DNA from: Catellatospora tritici
Lineage (GTDB): Bacteria > Actinomycetota > Actinomycetes > Mycobacteriales > Micromonosporaceae
DNA length: 64,000 nucleotides
Direction of reading: 5' to 3'
NCBI RefSeq assembly: GCF_019083965.1
Contig: NZ_JAHRCY010000018.1
Coordinates: 1-64,000 of the forward strand
Shown: piece after piece, positions 41,031 to 50,124 of the stretch
Position numbering within the stretch: position 1 is the first letter of the stretch
How the letters are laid out: every line of letters starts with the position of its first letter
The notes under the pieces: generated by a model
What the model was told of the DNA's origin: nothing
The model's database searches: none
The model's input: only the letters and a program-made list of their open reading frames with translations
Translations under genes and position numbers: made by a program

Positions 41031-43160
41031 ATGTCCCGTCACGTCAAGCGGCGCGAAGCGCGTGCCCACTGGGTCCTGCTGACCATGGTGCTCGCCGTGG
41101 CTCTCGGCGGACTGTGCCTCAACGGCTACGTCGAGCACGTCGGGGCCGAGGGCGCCGGTCCGGTCGCGCCGGGCGACGACACGCCCGCCCCCGACGAGGT
41201 CCTGGCCGGCGGACCGGTGGTGCGGCCGAACCCGGACGGGACGGTGACCAGCCGCTCCCTGCCCGCTCGGACCATCGCGCTCACCTTCGACGACGGCCCG
41301 GACCCGGTCTGGACGCCGAAGGTACTGGACGTGCTGGCCCGCCACCAGGTGCCGGGCACCTTCTTCGTCGTCGGCGCGCAGGTGAACAAGCACCCCGACA
41401 TCGCCAGGCGCATCGCCGACAGCGGCAGCGAACTCGCCGCGCACACGTTCACCCACGCGAACCTGACCGCGACCGGGCCGTGGCTGCGCGACGCCGAGCT
41501 CACCCTGACCGACAACGCCATCGCGGGGGCGACCGGCCGCCGGCCGACGCTGCTGCGACCGCCGTACTCCTCGACCCCCGACGCCGTCACCGCCGGGCTG
41601 TACGCCGTCATACGCGAGGCGGGCGCCGCCGGCTACCTGACCATCCTGGCCGACCTGGACACCAAGGACTGGAGTCGTCCGGGAGTCGACGCGATCGTGT
41701 CCGCCGCGACCCCCCAGGCCGGGGCCGGAGCGGTGGTGATGATGCACGACGCGGGCGGCGACCGGTCGCAGACCGTGGCCGCGCTGGACGTGCTCATCCC
41801 GCGACTGCAGGAGGAGGGTTATCAGTTCACCACCGTGTCGCAGGCGTTGCGACTGCCCGATCCGCCGCCCGCGGCGTCGGCACAGCGGCTGCGGGGCCAG
41901 GCGCTGCGCTGGGCGCAGCTCGGCTCGGGTGGGCTGGCCACGGTGATGACGTGGCTCATGTCCGCCGCGCTGATCCTCGGCGGCCTGCGCCTGGTGGTGC
42001 AGGTCTGGTGCACCCGGGTGCACGTGCGGCGGGTGCGCCGGTCGGCCCGGCGGCGCAAGCGCTATCTCGGGCCGGTGTCGGTGATCGTGCCGGCCTTCAA
42101 CGAGTCCGCCAACATCCAGGCCACGGTGCGTTCGCTGGTCGACAGCGATTACCCCGAGGTCGAGGTGATCGTGGTCGACGACGGTTCCAGTGACGGGACC
42201 GCCGAGCTGGTCCGCCGGATGCGGCTGCCCAACGTACAGGTCGTCGAGCAGGAGAACGCGGGCAAGCCGACCGCCCTCAACACCGGCGTCATGTTCGCCC
42301 GCGGCGACATCCTGGTCATGGTCGACGGCGACACCGTGTTCGAGCCTGACTCGATCGGCGAACTGGTGCAGCCGCTGGCCGACCTGGAGGTGGGCGCGGT
42401 CTCCGGCAACACCAAGGTGGCCAACCGCGGCGGGCTGCTCGGCCGCTGGCAGCACCTCGAGTACGTGATGGGCTTCAACCTCGACCGCCGGATGTTCGAC
42501 ATCGCCCGGTGCATGCCCACAGTGCCGGGGGCGATCGGCGCGTTCCGCCGCGAGGCGGTCGTCGACGTGGGCGGGGTGTCCACCCAGACGCTGGCCGAGG
42601 ACACCGACTTCACCATGGCCATCATCCGGGCAGGCTGGCGGGTGGTGTACGCCCCGGACGCGATCGCCTGGACGGAGGCGCCGGCCAGCCTGAGCCAGCT
42701 GTGGCGGCAGCGCTACCGCTGGTGCTACGGCACCATGCAGGCGATGTGGAAGCACCGCCGGGCCCTGTTCGAGGGCGGCGCCTCCGGGGTGCTGGGCCGC
42801 CGCGGCCTGGCGTACCTGCTGCTGTTCCAGGTGATCCTGCCGCTGTCGGCCCCGATGGTGGACGTCTACGGCCTCTACGGCGCCTTCTTCCTGCCCCCGG
42901 CGCAGGTCGCCGCCGTGTGGCTGGGCTTCACCGCGCTGCAGATGCTCACCGCCGCGTACGCGCTGCGCCTGGACGGCGAACGGCTCGGGCCGGTCTGGAG
43001 CCTGCCGTTGCAACAGATCGTGTACCGGCAGCTCATGTACCTCGTAGTGATCCAGTCGACGGTGATGGCGCTGATCGGCGACCGGCTGCGCTGGCACCGC
43101 ATGGTCCGCACCGGCGCCGTGGCCGAGCACGCGCGAACGGGGGTGGGCGCGGGCCGGTAG
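41031..43160 (+). CDS. bifunctional polysaccharide deacetylase / glycosyltransferase family 2
   Basis: 709 residues. Residues 13-34 are a membrane segment. A NodB-type deacetylase follows: TFDDGPD near 85, HTFTHANL, RPPYSSTP and MMHDAGG. A second membrane segment (about 300-325) leads to a processive GT2 domain: VSVIVPAFNE, VDDGSSDGT, DGDTVFEPDS, EDTDFTMA and QRYRWCYGTMQ, then membrane segments. The fusion resembles NodB plus NodC: it would polymerise a beta-linked amino-sugar chain and deacetylate it outside. The product is inferred; hyaluronan- or chitin-like and poly-N-acetylglucosamine chains are all possible. Confidence 0.9.
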   Translation: MSRHVKRREARAHWVLLTMVLAVALGGLCLNGYVEHVGAEGAGPVAPGDDTPAPDEVLAGGPVVRPNPDGTVTSRSLPARTIALTFDDGPDPVWTPKVLDVLARHQVPGTFFVVGAQVNKHPDIARRIADSGSELAAHTFTHANLTATGPWLRDAELTLTDNAIAGATGRRPTLLRPPYSSTPDAVTAGLYAVIREAGAAGYLTILADLDTKDWSRPGVDAIVSAATPQAGAGAVVMMHDAGGDRSQTVAALDVLIPRLQEEGYQFTTVSQALRLPDPPPAASAQRLRGQALRWAQLGSGGLATVMTWLMSAALILGGLRLVVQVWCTRVHVRRVRRSARRRKRYLGPVSVIVPAFNESANIQATVRSLVDSDYPEVEVIVVDDGSSDGTAELVRRMRLPNVQVVEQENAGKPTALNTGVMFARGDILVMVDGDTVFEPDSIGELVQPLADLEVGAVSGNTKVANRGGLLGRWQHLEYVMGFNLDRRMFDIARCMPTVPGAIGAFRREAVVDVGGVSTQTLAEDTDFTMAIIRAGWRVVYAPDAIAWTEAPASLSQLWRQRYRWCYGTMQAMWKHRRALFEGGASGVLGRRGLAYLLLFQVILPLSAPMVDVYGLYGAFFLPPAQVAAVWLGFTALQMLTAAYALRLDGERLGPVWSLPLQQIVYRQLMYLVVIQSTVMALIGDRLRWHRMVRTGAVAEHARTGVGAGR

Positions 43161-43195
43161 CAGTCGAGTGACACATCCGCATCTGTCGGCGCCTT

Positions 43196-43220
43196 AAACA
43201 GGGAACCTTGTTTCCTGTTT
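43196..43220. promoter_or_regulatory. inverted repeat upstream of GH18-like gene
   Basis: AAACAGGGAAC (43196-43206) and GTTTCCTGTTT (43210-43220) form an 11-bp repeat with one mismatch and a three-base spacer. It is A/T-rich and lies 27 bp before the start of the secreted GH18-like gene. It could be an operator for that gene or a terminator of the upstream operon. Confidence 0.55.
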
Positions 43221-43246
43221 CGGTCCCTCACGCCAACGGAGGCAAC

Positions 43247-44353
43247 ATGAGACGACTGGCACCACTGCTCGCCCTGCTCCTGGCGGCGCTACCCGCCGGT
43301 CCGGCCACCGCCGCGGCCCCGGCCGCCCCGGCCGGGGTGCAGGCGCTGGCCGCCGCCCCCATCTCCATCTACGGGGCGTGGCACTGCTCCAACGACGCCT
43401 GCACCTGGTCGGCGGTGCGCACCGTGGCCGAGTTCGACAGCCAGAACCACTGGTTGATCGACCGCGGCGACGGCCGTCCCTCGGTCAACCTGGTCGTGCT
43501 GAGCTTCGTCAACCCGTTGCGGCTGCTCAACCAGACCACTGACGCGGGCAACCTCAACGGGCTGCCGCGCGGCATGACCCAGGACATCGTGAACTACTTC
43601 AAGTCGCGCGGGATCGCGGTGATGCTGTCCATCGGCGGCATCACGTACACCGGCGACTGGGACGCGGCGCTGGCGGCCAACGGCACGCTGCTCGGGCAGC
43701 GGGCGGCGGCGGTGGCCACCCAGCTCGGGGTCGGCATCGAGATCGACTACGAGCAGAACTCCAGCCCCAACACGGCCGCGCTGCAGAACTTCATCAACGC
43801 GTACCGGGCGGTGCACCCGTACAACGCGGCGGGCACCGACCCGACAGCGCGGCTGACCATCGACGTCGCGGCGGGTGACCGCTGGCTGATCGACCTCAAC
43901 CAGAAGGCGACCGCCGACTGGCTGCGCACCGACACCCCGGTGCTGGACTGGGCCAACGCGATGGTCCCGGCCCGGCAGCCGTCCGCGTCGACCGCGCAGG
44001 CCAACTGGCAGGAGCACATCGACGGCAAGCCGCAGTACAGCCCGCCGGTGCCGCCACTGGCCCCGGCGAAGTTCACCGGCGCCTTCTACGTCGCCGAGGG
44101 CAGCAAGGTCCGGCCCGAGTGCACCAGCTTCGCCAACTCGCTGCAGAAGGCGACGGCGCCGTACCTGCAGTCGGTCGCGCCCAACGGCGCGGGGACGACG
44201 TCGGGCATGCTCGGGTTCATGTTCTGGGCCGCGGAGAAGCCGTCGACCCGGGGTGTGGGCACCGCACCGCCGAACACCTGCGAGAACGGGATGGGTGGCG
44301 GCGCGACCGCCTTCAACATCCCGATCCCCCTGCCGGCCCTGCGCCAGAGCTGA
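43247..44353 (+). CDS. secreted GH18-like (chitinase-type) protein
   Basis: 368 residues with a signal peptide (cleavage near ATA-A, about 23). The barrel shows VNLVVLSFVNPL, a second strand VMLSIGGITY (SxGG) and the acidic strand GVGIEIDYEQ. The last is the place of the DxxDxDxE catalytic motif, but here it reads G-x-E-I-D-Y-E, so two of the usual Asp residues are replaced while the terminal Glu stays. It may be a chitin-active enzyme with altered chemistry or a binding protein. ACGGAGG precedes the ATG. The neighbouring amino-sugar polymerase makes a related substrate plausible. Confidence 0.78.
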   Translation: MRRLAPLLALLLAALPAGPATAAAPAAPAGVQALAAAPISIYGAWHCSNDACTWSAVRTVAEFDSQNHWLIDRGDGRPSVNLVVLSFVNPLRLLNQTTDAGNLNGLPRGMTQDIVNYFKSRGIAVMLSIGGITYTGDWDAALAANGTLLGQRAAAVATQLGVGIEIDYEQNSSPNTAALQNFINAYRAVHPYNAAGTDPTARLTIDVAAGDRWLIDLNQKATADWLRTDTPVLDWANAMVPARQPSASTAQANWQEHIDGKPQYSPPVPPLAPAKFTGAFYVAEGSKVRPECTSFANSLQKATAPYLQSVAPNGAGTTSGMLGFMFWAAEKPSTRGVGTAPPNTCENGMGGGATAFNIPIPLPALRQS

Positions 44354-44370
44354 CGGCCTGCCCGAAACGA

Positions 44371-44403
44371 GGGGCCCGGCACCGCGCACCGGTGCCGGGC
44401 CCC
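44371..44403. terminator. bidirectional terminator hairpin
   Basis: Perfect 14-bp GC-rich stem (44371-44384 with 44390-44403, five-base loop) between the convergent ends of the GH18-like gene and the M43-like protease gene. Confidence 0.85.
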
Positions 44404-44461
44404 TACGGGGTGGGTCCGGCGCTGGAACGCGCCGGACCCGGACGTGCTCAGTGGCCTTCGA

Positions 44462-45421
44462 TCAGGCCCGGTACGCCGTCCACGCCGCGCTCATGCGGGC
44501 GACCTGGCCGGCGGTGAACTCGTACATGCACGAGTCGTCGGTGTAGTCCATGTAGTTGTGGATCGGGTCCAGACCGGCCTTGCTCGGGCAGGTGTCGCGG
44601 TTGGCCGGGCAGCCGAACGCGGCCGACTTCTCCGCCGGGGTGTCGGCGACCTGGTCTCCGCCGCCGTTGCAGCCGCCCTGGAAGGTGTGGTACAGGTTCA
44701 GCCAGTGGCCGATCTCGTGGGTGGCGGTGTCGCCCAGGTTGTACGGGCTCGCGGTGCCGCCGGGCAGCGACTCGGCCAGGATGACCACGCCGTCGTAGGT
44801 GTCCAGCGTCGTCTTCGGGAAAGTGGCCCAGCCGAGCAGGTTGTTGCTCAGCAGACCGGTGTAGATGTTCAGCGTGGCCTTGGTGCCGGTGCGCAGCGCC
44901 GCCTTCATCTGCTTCTCGGCGGTCGAGCCGTCGACGATCGGGTACCACGCGGGGGCGATCTGTCGGTCGATGGACTGCAGGTGGAACTGGAACCCGGTGT
45001 TGGCGCCGCCGAAGCCGCCCGCGTACGACGTGTTCAGGATGCTGATCTGGTTCGTGATCATCGAGTCCGGGATGCTGCCGTTGGCCCGGGTGCCGTCCTC
45101 GGAGATCACGTGCACGACGACCTCGATGGTGACCGTGGCGGCCAGCGCCGAGGGGGCACCGCTGAGCTTGTTGTTGAGGCGCGTGCGGTCGGCCAGGTCC
45201 TTCTCTCGCTTGGCGACCTCGGTGGCGGTGAGTTCGTTCGGGTCGTGCTTGGCGGTGGCACCGGGGCGGGCCTTCGCGGCGCCGAGCGCGGCCGGGTCGA
45301 CGCAGGCGACGGCGTCGCCGCCCGTGCCGACGGCGAAGCTCGCGGCGGCCGGGGAGCCGACCAGAGCGGCGCCGAGCAGCGCGGCCACGCCTACGGTGCT
45401 GAGGGTGCGCCTCAGGGTCAT
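44462..45421 (-). CDS. secreted M43-like zinc metalloprotease
   Basis: 319 residues. A signal peptide (cleavage near AAA-S, about 27) and a propeptide precede a metzincin of the pappalysin/ulilysin type: HEIGHWLNLYH (HExxHxxGxxH form), a cysteine-containing loop (GCNGGGDQVADTP, GCPANRDTC) and the Met-turn NYMDYTDDSCM. It is secreted and may cleave peptides or matrix proteins. The ATG at 45421 follows GGAGAGGTG. Confidence 0.9.
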   Translation of the reverse strand: MTLRRTLSTVGVAALLGAALVGSPAAASFAVGTGGDAVACVDPAALGAAKARPGATAKHDPNELTATEVAKREKDLADRTRLNNKLSGAPSALAATVTIEVVVHVISEDGTRANGSIPDSMITNQISILNTSYAGGFGGANTGFQFHLQSIDRQIAPAWYPIVDGSTAEKQMKAALRTGTKATLNIYTGLLSNNLLGWATFPKTTLDTYDGVVILAESLPGGTASPYNLGDTATHEIGHWLNLYHTFQGGCNGGGDQVADTPAEKSAAFGCPANRDTCPSKAGLDPIHNYMDYTDDSCMYEFTAGQVARMSAAWTAYRA

Positions 45422-45515
45422 GGATTCACCTCTCCTGTGGACGGCGCGACGGGGTCGATCGCGCCGTGTCCATACGTGTGGACGACACATTAGAGACGAT
45501 CTATGGTCATGGGCA

Positions 45516-45531
45516 TCATCCTTTTGGATGA
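45516..45531. promoter_or_regulatory. short palindrome upstream of the M43-like gene
   Basis: TCATCC, four T, GGATGA: a perfect 6-bp inverted repeat in an A/T-rich patch (45480-45545) between two divergent genes. It is a candidate operator for the protease gene. Confidence 0.4.
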
Positions 45532-45646
45532 ATCACTGCATGTCACCGTGGGTCTGTTGTGGACGTTCGCCCCGCAATGCCGGGTGGTGTCACCGGATCG
45601 TCACGTTCGGCCGCGCGGGTCGGCACGACGGGGGTAGAACGGGGGT

Positions 45647-47083
45647 ATGGCCGATCGGCTGTCGCCCTACCGGGCCAAACGCAGCGCCTCCCGGACCCCG
45701 GAGCCGGTGCCCGCGCGGGGTCCGCTGCCGCGCGGCGCCGACGACACGTTCGTGATCCAGGAGCACCATGCCCGTGCCCTGCACTGGGACTTCCGGCTCG
45801 AACGCGGCGGGGTGCTGGTCTCCTGGGCCGTGCCCAAGGGTCTGCCCACCGACCCGCGCCGCAACCGCCTCGCCGTCCACACCGAGGATCACCCGCTGGA
45901 CTACGCCGACTTCGCCGGGACCATCCCCGCCGGGGAGTACGGCGGCGGCACCGTGACCATCTGGGATCGGGGCACCTACGACTGCGAGACCTGGACCGAC
46001 GACGAGGTCAAGGTGGTGCTGCACGGGCAGCGGGCACACGGCCGCTACGCCCTGATCCGCACCCGGGGCGACCAGTGGCTGATGCACCTGATGGACGCGC
46101 CCGCCCCCGACCGGCAGGCCATGCCCGCCCTGGTACGCCCGATGCTGGCCACCGCCGGCGAGCTGCCCCCGCCGGAGCGCGACGCCGACTACGGCTACGA
46201 GTTCAAGTGGGACGGGGTGCGCGCGATCGCCGGTGTCGAGGGCGGGCGCACGCGGCTGACCAGCCGCAACGACCTCGATGTGACGGCGGCGTATCCGGAG
46301 CTGCGGGGGCTTGGGGAGGCGCTGGGGTCGGTGGCGGCGGTGCTGGACGGCGAGATCGTGGCGTTCGACCCGGCCGGGCGGGTGTCGTTCGGGGCGCTGC
46401 AGCCCCGGATGCACCTGCGCGACGCGGCCGCGGTGCGCGCGGCGGCGGCCCGCAACCCGGTCACCTACGTGCTGTTCGACCTGCTGTTCCTGGACGGACA
46501 GGACACCACGGGGCTGCCGTACCGGCGTCGGCGCGAGCTGCTGGAGTCGCTGGGGTTGCGGGGGCCGCACTGGGACACCCCGCCGCACACCGAGGGCGGC
46601 GGGACGGACCTGCTGGCCGTGGCCCGCGAGCAGCGGCTGGAAGGGGTGGTCGCCAAGCTGCTGGACTCGACGTACCTGCCGGGGCGGCGGTCCCGTGACT
46701 GGATCAAGGTCAAGAACGTGCGTACCCAGGAGGTGGTGATCGGCGGCTGGCGCCCTGGCAAGGGCAACCGGGCCGACACCATCGGCTCACTCATGCTGGG
46801 CATCCCCGACGGCCGCAAGCTGCGCTACGTCGGCCAGGTCGGCACCGGCTTCACCCGCGCGGCACTGGACGACCTGCTCCGGCGACTGCGCCGCCGGTCC
46901 CGGGTCGGCAGCCCGTTCGACCCGCCGCCGCCCGCCCGTGAGGCTGCCGACGCGCACTGGACCACGCCGAACCTGGTCGGCGAGGTCATGTTCACCGAAT
47001 GGACCCGCGACGACCGCCTGCGCCACCCCTCCTGGCGCGGCCTGCGCCCCGACAAGTCCCCGCACGAGGTCGTCCGCGAGTAA
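45647..47083 (+). CDS. LigD-like protein: 3'-phosphoesterase plus ATP-dependent DNA ligase
   Basis: 478 residues. An N-terminal PE domain (QEHHARALHWDFRLERGG, SWAVPKG, HTEDHPLDYADFAGTIP) joins an ATP-dependent ligase with the adenylation lysine in YEFKWDGVRA, LDGEIVAFD and DWIKVKN, and an OB-fold C-terminus. The primase-polymerase domain of full LigD is absent, and no ku gene is nearby. It acts in end-joining repair in the family. The six-base spacing of TAGAAC from the ATG suggests a leaderless start. Confidence 0.9.
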   Translation: MADRLSPYRAKRSASRTPEPVPARGPLPRGADDTFVIQEHHARALHWDFRLERGGVLVSWAVPKGLPTDPRRNRLAVHTEDHPLDYADFAGTIPAGEYGGGTVTIWDRGTYDCETWTDDEVKVVLHGQRAHGRYALIRTRGDQWLMHLMDAPAPDRQAMPALVRPMLATAGELPPPERDADYGYEFKWDGVRAIAGVEGGRTRLTSRNDLDVTAAYPELRGLGEALGSVAAVLDGEIVAFDPAGRVSFGALQPRMHLRDAAAVRAAAARNPVTYVLFDLLFLDGQDTTGLPYRRRRELLESLGLRGPHWDTPPHTEGGGTDLLAVAREQRLEGVVAKLLDSTYLPGRRSRDWIKVKNVRTQEVVIGGWRPGKGNRADTIGSLMLGIPDGRKLRYVGQVGTGFTRAALDDLLRRLRRRSRVGSPFDPPPPAREAADAHWTTPNLVGEVMFTEWTRDDRLRHPSWRGLRPDKSPHEVVRE

Positions 47084-47160
47084 ACCCACCCCCGCCCAGC
47101 CCTCCCCACCCCGCCCCCGCACCCCGCACCCGCGTCCCGCACGCGGGCCAAGATCGTGGC

Positions 47161-47220
47161 GCAGTTTCGGGGAAAGTGCAGGAATCTTGGCCCCCTGTCG
47201 TGCACTTTCCCCGAAACTGC
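47161..47220. repeat. double palindrome, family 1 copy C
   Basis: Perfect 20-bp inverted repeat (47161-47180 and 47201-47220) with a 20-nt spacer that contains GAATCTTGG. AAGATCG precedes it and GATCATGG follows it. It lies between the convergent ends of the ligase gene (47083) and the EF-hand gene (47270). Confidence 0.92.
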
Positions 47221-47269
47221 AGTGATCATGGCCCGCGCGGCGCGGCGCACGCGGTGGCGCGGTGGCAGG

Positions 47270-47803
47270 TCAGCGGCCCAGGAGGGGGACGTCGAGCAGG
47301 CCCGCGTGGTAGTCGCGGACGGCCTGGGCGAGCTCGTCGATGCTGAGTTGCCCGTCGTGGTCGGCGTCGATCTGGTCGAACGCCTCCTCCGCGTGCGGTT
47401 TGGTCACCCCGATCGCCTCCACCCAGCGCTTGAACTCGCTCGGGTTGACCTGCCCGTCGCCGTCCACGTCGCACAGGTCGAGGGTGGCGCTGATGGTCGG
47501 GCGCAGCACGGTGGAGAAGCCGGTGTTGCCCATCAGGATGATCTCGGTCTGCGCGATCCGGTCGAACTGCTTGGCGTTGAGCGAGCCCTCCGGGGGCACT
47601 CCGGCCTTGGCGGCCAGGTAGTCCCACATCGTCAGGTACGCGTCGAGCACGGCTCTGCCGCGCGGGGAGCGGTCGTCCTCGCCGAAGGCGGCGATGATGC
47701 GGCGCCCCTCGGCCTCGAAGTCGGAGCGGTCCACGTGCCCGTTGCCGTCGGTGTCCCAGAGCCGGAACCGCCGGGCGAGCCGCTCGCTGCGCACATCCAA
47801 CAT
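47270..47803 (-). CDS. EF-hand calcium-binding protein, calerythrin-like
   Basis: 177 residues with three canonical EF-hand loops, DTDGNGHVDRSDF (about 17-29), DVDGDGQVNPSEF and DADHDGQLSIDEL, plus one degenerate hand in the middle. This is the calerythrin pattern of actinobacterial calcium buffers or sensors. It is cytoplasmic, without signal peptide. GGGGGGAC about nine bases upstream serves the ATG at 47803. Confidence 0.93.
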   Translation of the reverse strand: MLDVRSERLARRFRLWDTDGNGHVDRSDFEAEGRRIIAAFGEDDRSPRGRAVLDAYLTMWDYLAAKAGVPPEGSLNAKQFDRIAQTEIILMGNTGFSTVLRPTISATLDLCDVDGDGQVNPSEFKRWVEAIGVTKPHAEEAFDQIDADHDGQLSIDELAQAVRDYHAGLLDVPLLGR

Positions 47804-47928
47804 GGCCGCGTCCCCCCTGCCTGCCCCGTTCCGACCGGGACGATTCAATGTGAATGCCTGTCAGGACCTTACCAAGCGTGGTGTGCTCGTTGCTGAGCGT
47901 TGTGATTCTGTGACATCCGGAGGTGGGT

Positions 47929-49272
47929 ATGGGCCGCCCGCGCGTCGTCATCGTCGGAGCGGGATTCGCCGGGTTCCACACCGCCCGCAAGTTGCACCGG
48001 CTGGCCCGGGGCCGGGCCGAGATCATCGTGGTGAACCCGGACGACTACCTGCTCTACCTGCCGCTGTTACCGCAGGTCATGGCCGGGATGCTCGAACCGC
48101 GCCGGATCACCGTGTCGCTGGCCGCGACCCTGCCGGGGGTACGGGTCCTGCCCGGCACCGTCGACGACGTCGACCTCGGCGGCGGCATCGTCAGCTATAC
48201 CGAACCGCACGGCCGGGCCGCCCGCCTCGACTACGACCGGCTGGTGCTCACCCCGGGCAGCGTCAACCGGCTGCTGCCCATCCCCGGCGTAGCCCAGCAC
48301 GCGCACGGGCTGCGCGGCCTGGCCGAAGCCCTCTACCTGCGCGACCACATCACGCTGCAGATCGAACTGGCCGCCGCCACCACCGACGCGCACGAGCGCC
48401 GGGCGCGGGCCACGTTCGTGGTGGTGGGCGCCGGATACACCGGCACCGAGGCGGTCGCGTACGGGCAGCTGCTCACCGACGCGCTCGCCCGCACCCAGCC
48501 CGCCCTGCGCGAACGTCCCCGCTGGCTGCTGCTCGACACCGCCGAGCGGGTGCTGCCGGACCTGGCCCCGAAGCTGTCGCGGACCGCCGCCCGGGTGCTG
48601 GCCCAACGCGGCGTCGAGGTGCTCACCGGCACCTCGGTCGCCGAGGCCACCGCCGACGGGGTACGCCTCACCGACGGTGCCTTCGTGGCCACCCGCTCGC
48701 TGATCTGGTGCGTCGGCGTACGCCCCGATCCGCTGGTCGAGGGGCTGGGCCTGGGCACCACCGACGGACGGCTGGTGGTGGACGAGTACCTGCGGGTGCC
48801 GGGCCACCCGGAGGTGCTGGCCTGCGGCGACGCCGCCGCCGTGCCCGACGCGACCCGGCCGGGCCGACTGTGCCCGATGACCGCCCAGCACGCGGTGCGC
48901 CAGGGCAGGCTCGCCGCGCACAACGTCGCCGCGTCGTACGGCAGCGGGCGGCTCAAGCCGTACCGGCACAAGGATCTTGGTTTCCTGGTCGATCTCGGGA
49001 TGACCGACGCCGCGGCCGACCCGCTCGGCGTCCCGCTGTCGGGCCTGCCCGCGGCGGCGGTGACCCGCGGCTACCACCTGCTCTCGCTGCCCGGCAACCG
49101 CGTCCGGGTGGCCGCGGACTGGCTGCTCGGCGCGTTCCTGCGGCCGCAGCTGACCCGGCTCGGCCTGGTGGACGCGGCGACCGCCGAGCTGGAGTGCACC
49201 TCAGTCGGCCAGCGCCCCCGTGCCGGAGCCCGCGCCAGCGCCCGCGCCGTCGCCGACCCCGGCCCCTGGTGA
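47929..49272 (+). CDS. NAD(P)/FAD-dependent oxidoreductase, NDH-2-like
   Basis: 447 residues. Two Rossmann motifs are visible, VVIVGAGFAGFHTA for FAD and FVVVGAGYTGTEAV for NAD(P), plus ACGDAAAVPD. This is the layout of type II NADH dehydrogenases, single-subunit enzymes that reduce quinone at the membrane. ATG 47929 has CCGGAGG at 47918-47924; GTG 47923 is less likely. The last 20 residues (RPRAGARASARA) are a low-complexity tail of unknown use. Confidence 0.88.
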   Translation: MGRPRVVIVGAGFAGFHTARKLHRLARGRAEIIVVNPDDYLLYLPLLPQVMAGMLEPRRITVSLAATLPGVRVLPGTVDDVDLGGGIVSYTEPHGRAARLDYDRLVLTPGSVNRLLPIPGVAQHAHGLRGLAEALYLRDHITLQIELAAATTDAHERRARATFVVVGAGYTGTEAVAYGQLLTDALARTQPALRERPRWLLLDTAERVLPDLAPKLSRTAARVLAQRGVEVLTGTSVAEATADGVRLTDGAFVATRSLIWCVGVRPDPLVEGLGLGTTDGRLVVDEYLRVPGHPEVLACGDAAAVPDATRPGRLCPMTAQHAVRQGRLAAHNVAASYGSGRLKPYRHKDLGFLVDLGMTDAAADPLGVPLSGLPAAAVTRGYHLLSLPGNRVRVAADWLLGAFLRPQLTRLGLVDAATAELECTSVGQRPRAGARASARAVADPGPW

Positions 49273-49324
49273 CCGCCCCGCGCGCCGGGTCAGCAGGCGC
49301 GGCGGGTCGCGGAGGGGCGGCGGG

Positions 49325-49978
49325 TCAGGAGGCGCGGCGCCGCTGCGGCAGGCCAAGCTGGTCGCGGACGGCGCGCTGGACGGCGGCCTTGCCGGGCCGC
49401 GCGTCGACGGTGACCACCTGCTCCTTGGCCCGGAACAGCTCCAGCACCGGATCGGTCAGCCGGTGGTAGTCGGCCAGCCGCACCGCCAGCGCCTCCTCCG
49501 TGTCGTCCTCGCGGGTCACCAGCTCGCCGCCGCACGCGTCGCAGCGGCCCTCCTTGGCCGGACGGTGCTCGATCAGGTTGTAGTCCAGCCCGCAGTTGGC
49601 GCACAGCCTGCGGGCCAGCACCCGCCGCCGCACCTCGCTGTCGGGCAGGTCCAGGTGGATCACCGCGTCGACGTCGTACCGCTCCAGGAAGAACTGGGCC
49701 TGGCGGCGGTTGCGGGGGAACCCGTCGAGGATGAAGCCGAACGTCCAGTCGTGCAGGGCCAGGCGGTCGTGCACCACCGACTCGGTCAGCGCGTCGTCGA
49801 CCAGCTCACCGGCGTTCATGGCCCGGCGCACCTGCGCGCCGATCTTGGTGTGGTACTGCACGTGCCAGCGGTAGATGTCACCGACGGCGATGTGCACGAG
49901 GTCGAGATCGGAGGCGAGCATCTTGGCCTGGGTGCCCTTGCCGCTGCCCTGGACGCCCATGATGACGTACTTCCGCAC
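49325..49978 (-). CDS. adenylate kinase-like nucleoside monophosphate kinase with zinc finger
   Basis: 217 residues. P-loop GVQGSGKGT near the N-terminus, the NMP-binding DGFPRN, and a LID with four cysteines (CANC .. CDAC) for zinc as in Gram-positive Adk. It transfers phosphate between ATP and a nucleoside monophosphate. The main adk normally sits in the ribosomal protein/secY cluster, so this lone copy is probably a second, divergent enzyme; its substrate may not be AMP. Confidence 0.85.
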   Translation of the reverse strand: MRKYVIMGVQGSGKGTQAKMLASDLDLVHIAVGDIYRWHVQYHTKIGAQVRRAMNAGELVDDALTESVVHDRLALHDWTFGFILDGFPRNRRQAQFFLERYDVDAVIHLDLPDSEVRRRVLARRLCANCGLDYNLIEHRPAKEGRCDACGGELVTREDDTEEALAVRLADYHRLTDPVLELFRAKEQVVTVDARPGKAAVQRAVRDQLGLPQRRRAS

Positions 49979-49998
49979 CCACCCACCCTCCCACGCCC

Positions 49999-50052
49999 AA
50001 GAAGGAAGGGCACCTTCTTATCGCTTTCGATAGTAGAAGGGCACCTTGTTAA
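49999..50052. repeat. GGAAGGGCACCTTCTTATCG-type inverted repeat
   Basis: AAGAAGGAAGGGCACCTTCT is followed by TATCG-CTTT-CGATA and AGAAGGGCACCTTGTTAAC, nested palindromes in which GGAAGGGCACCTTCTTATC matches the element at 5038-5083. It lies between the divergent starts of the Adk-like gene and the tmsA-like gene. Confidence 0.75.
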
Positions 50053-50112
50053 CGGGAGCGCACATCGATCGAAACGAGCAAATTTGAAGGTTTCGTGGCG
50101 GTTGCTCGATGG

Positions 50113-50118
50113 TACGTT
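50113..50118 (+). promoter_or_regulatory. -10 box of leaderless promoter (tmsA-like)
   Basis: TACGTT lies exactly six bases before the GTG at 50125. This decides that start over the GTG at 50095. Confidence 0.55.
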
Positions 50119-50124
50119 GCCAAC

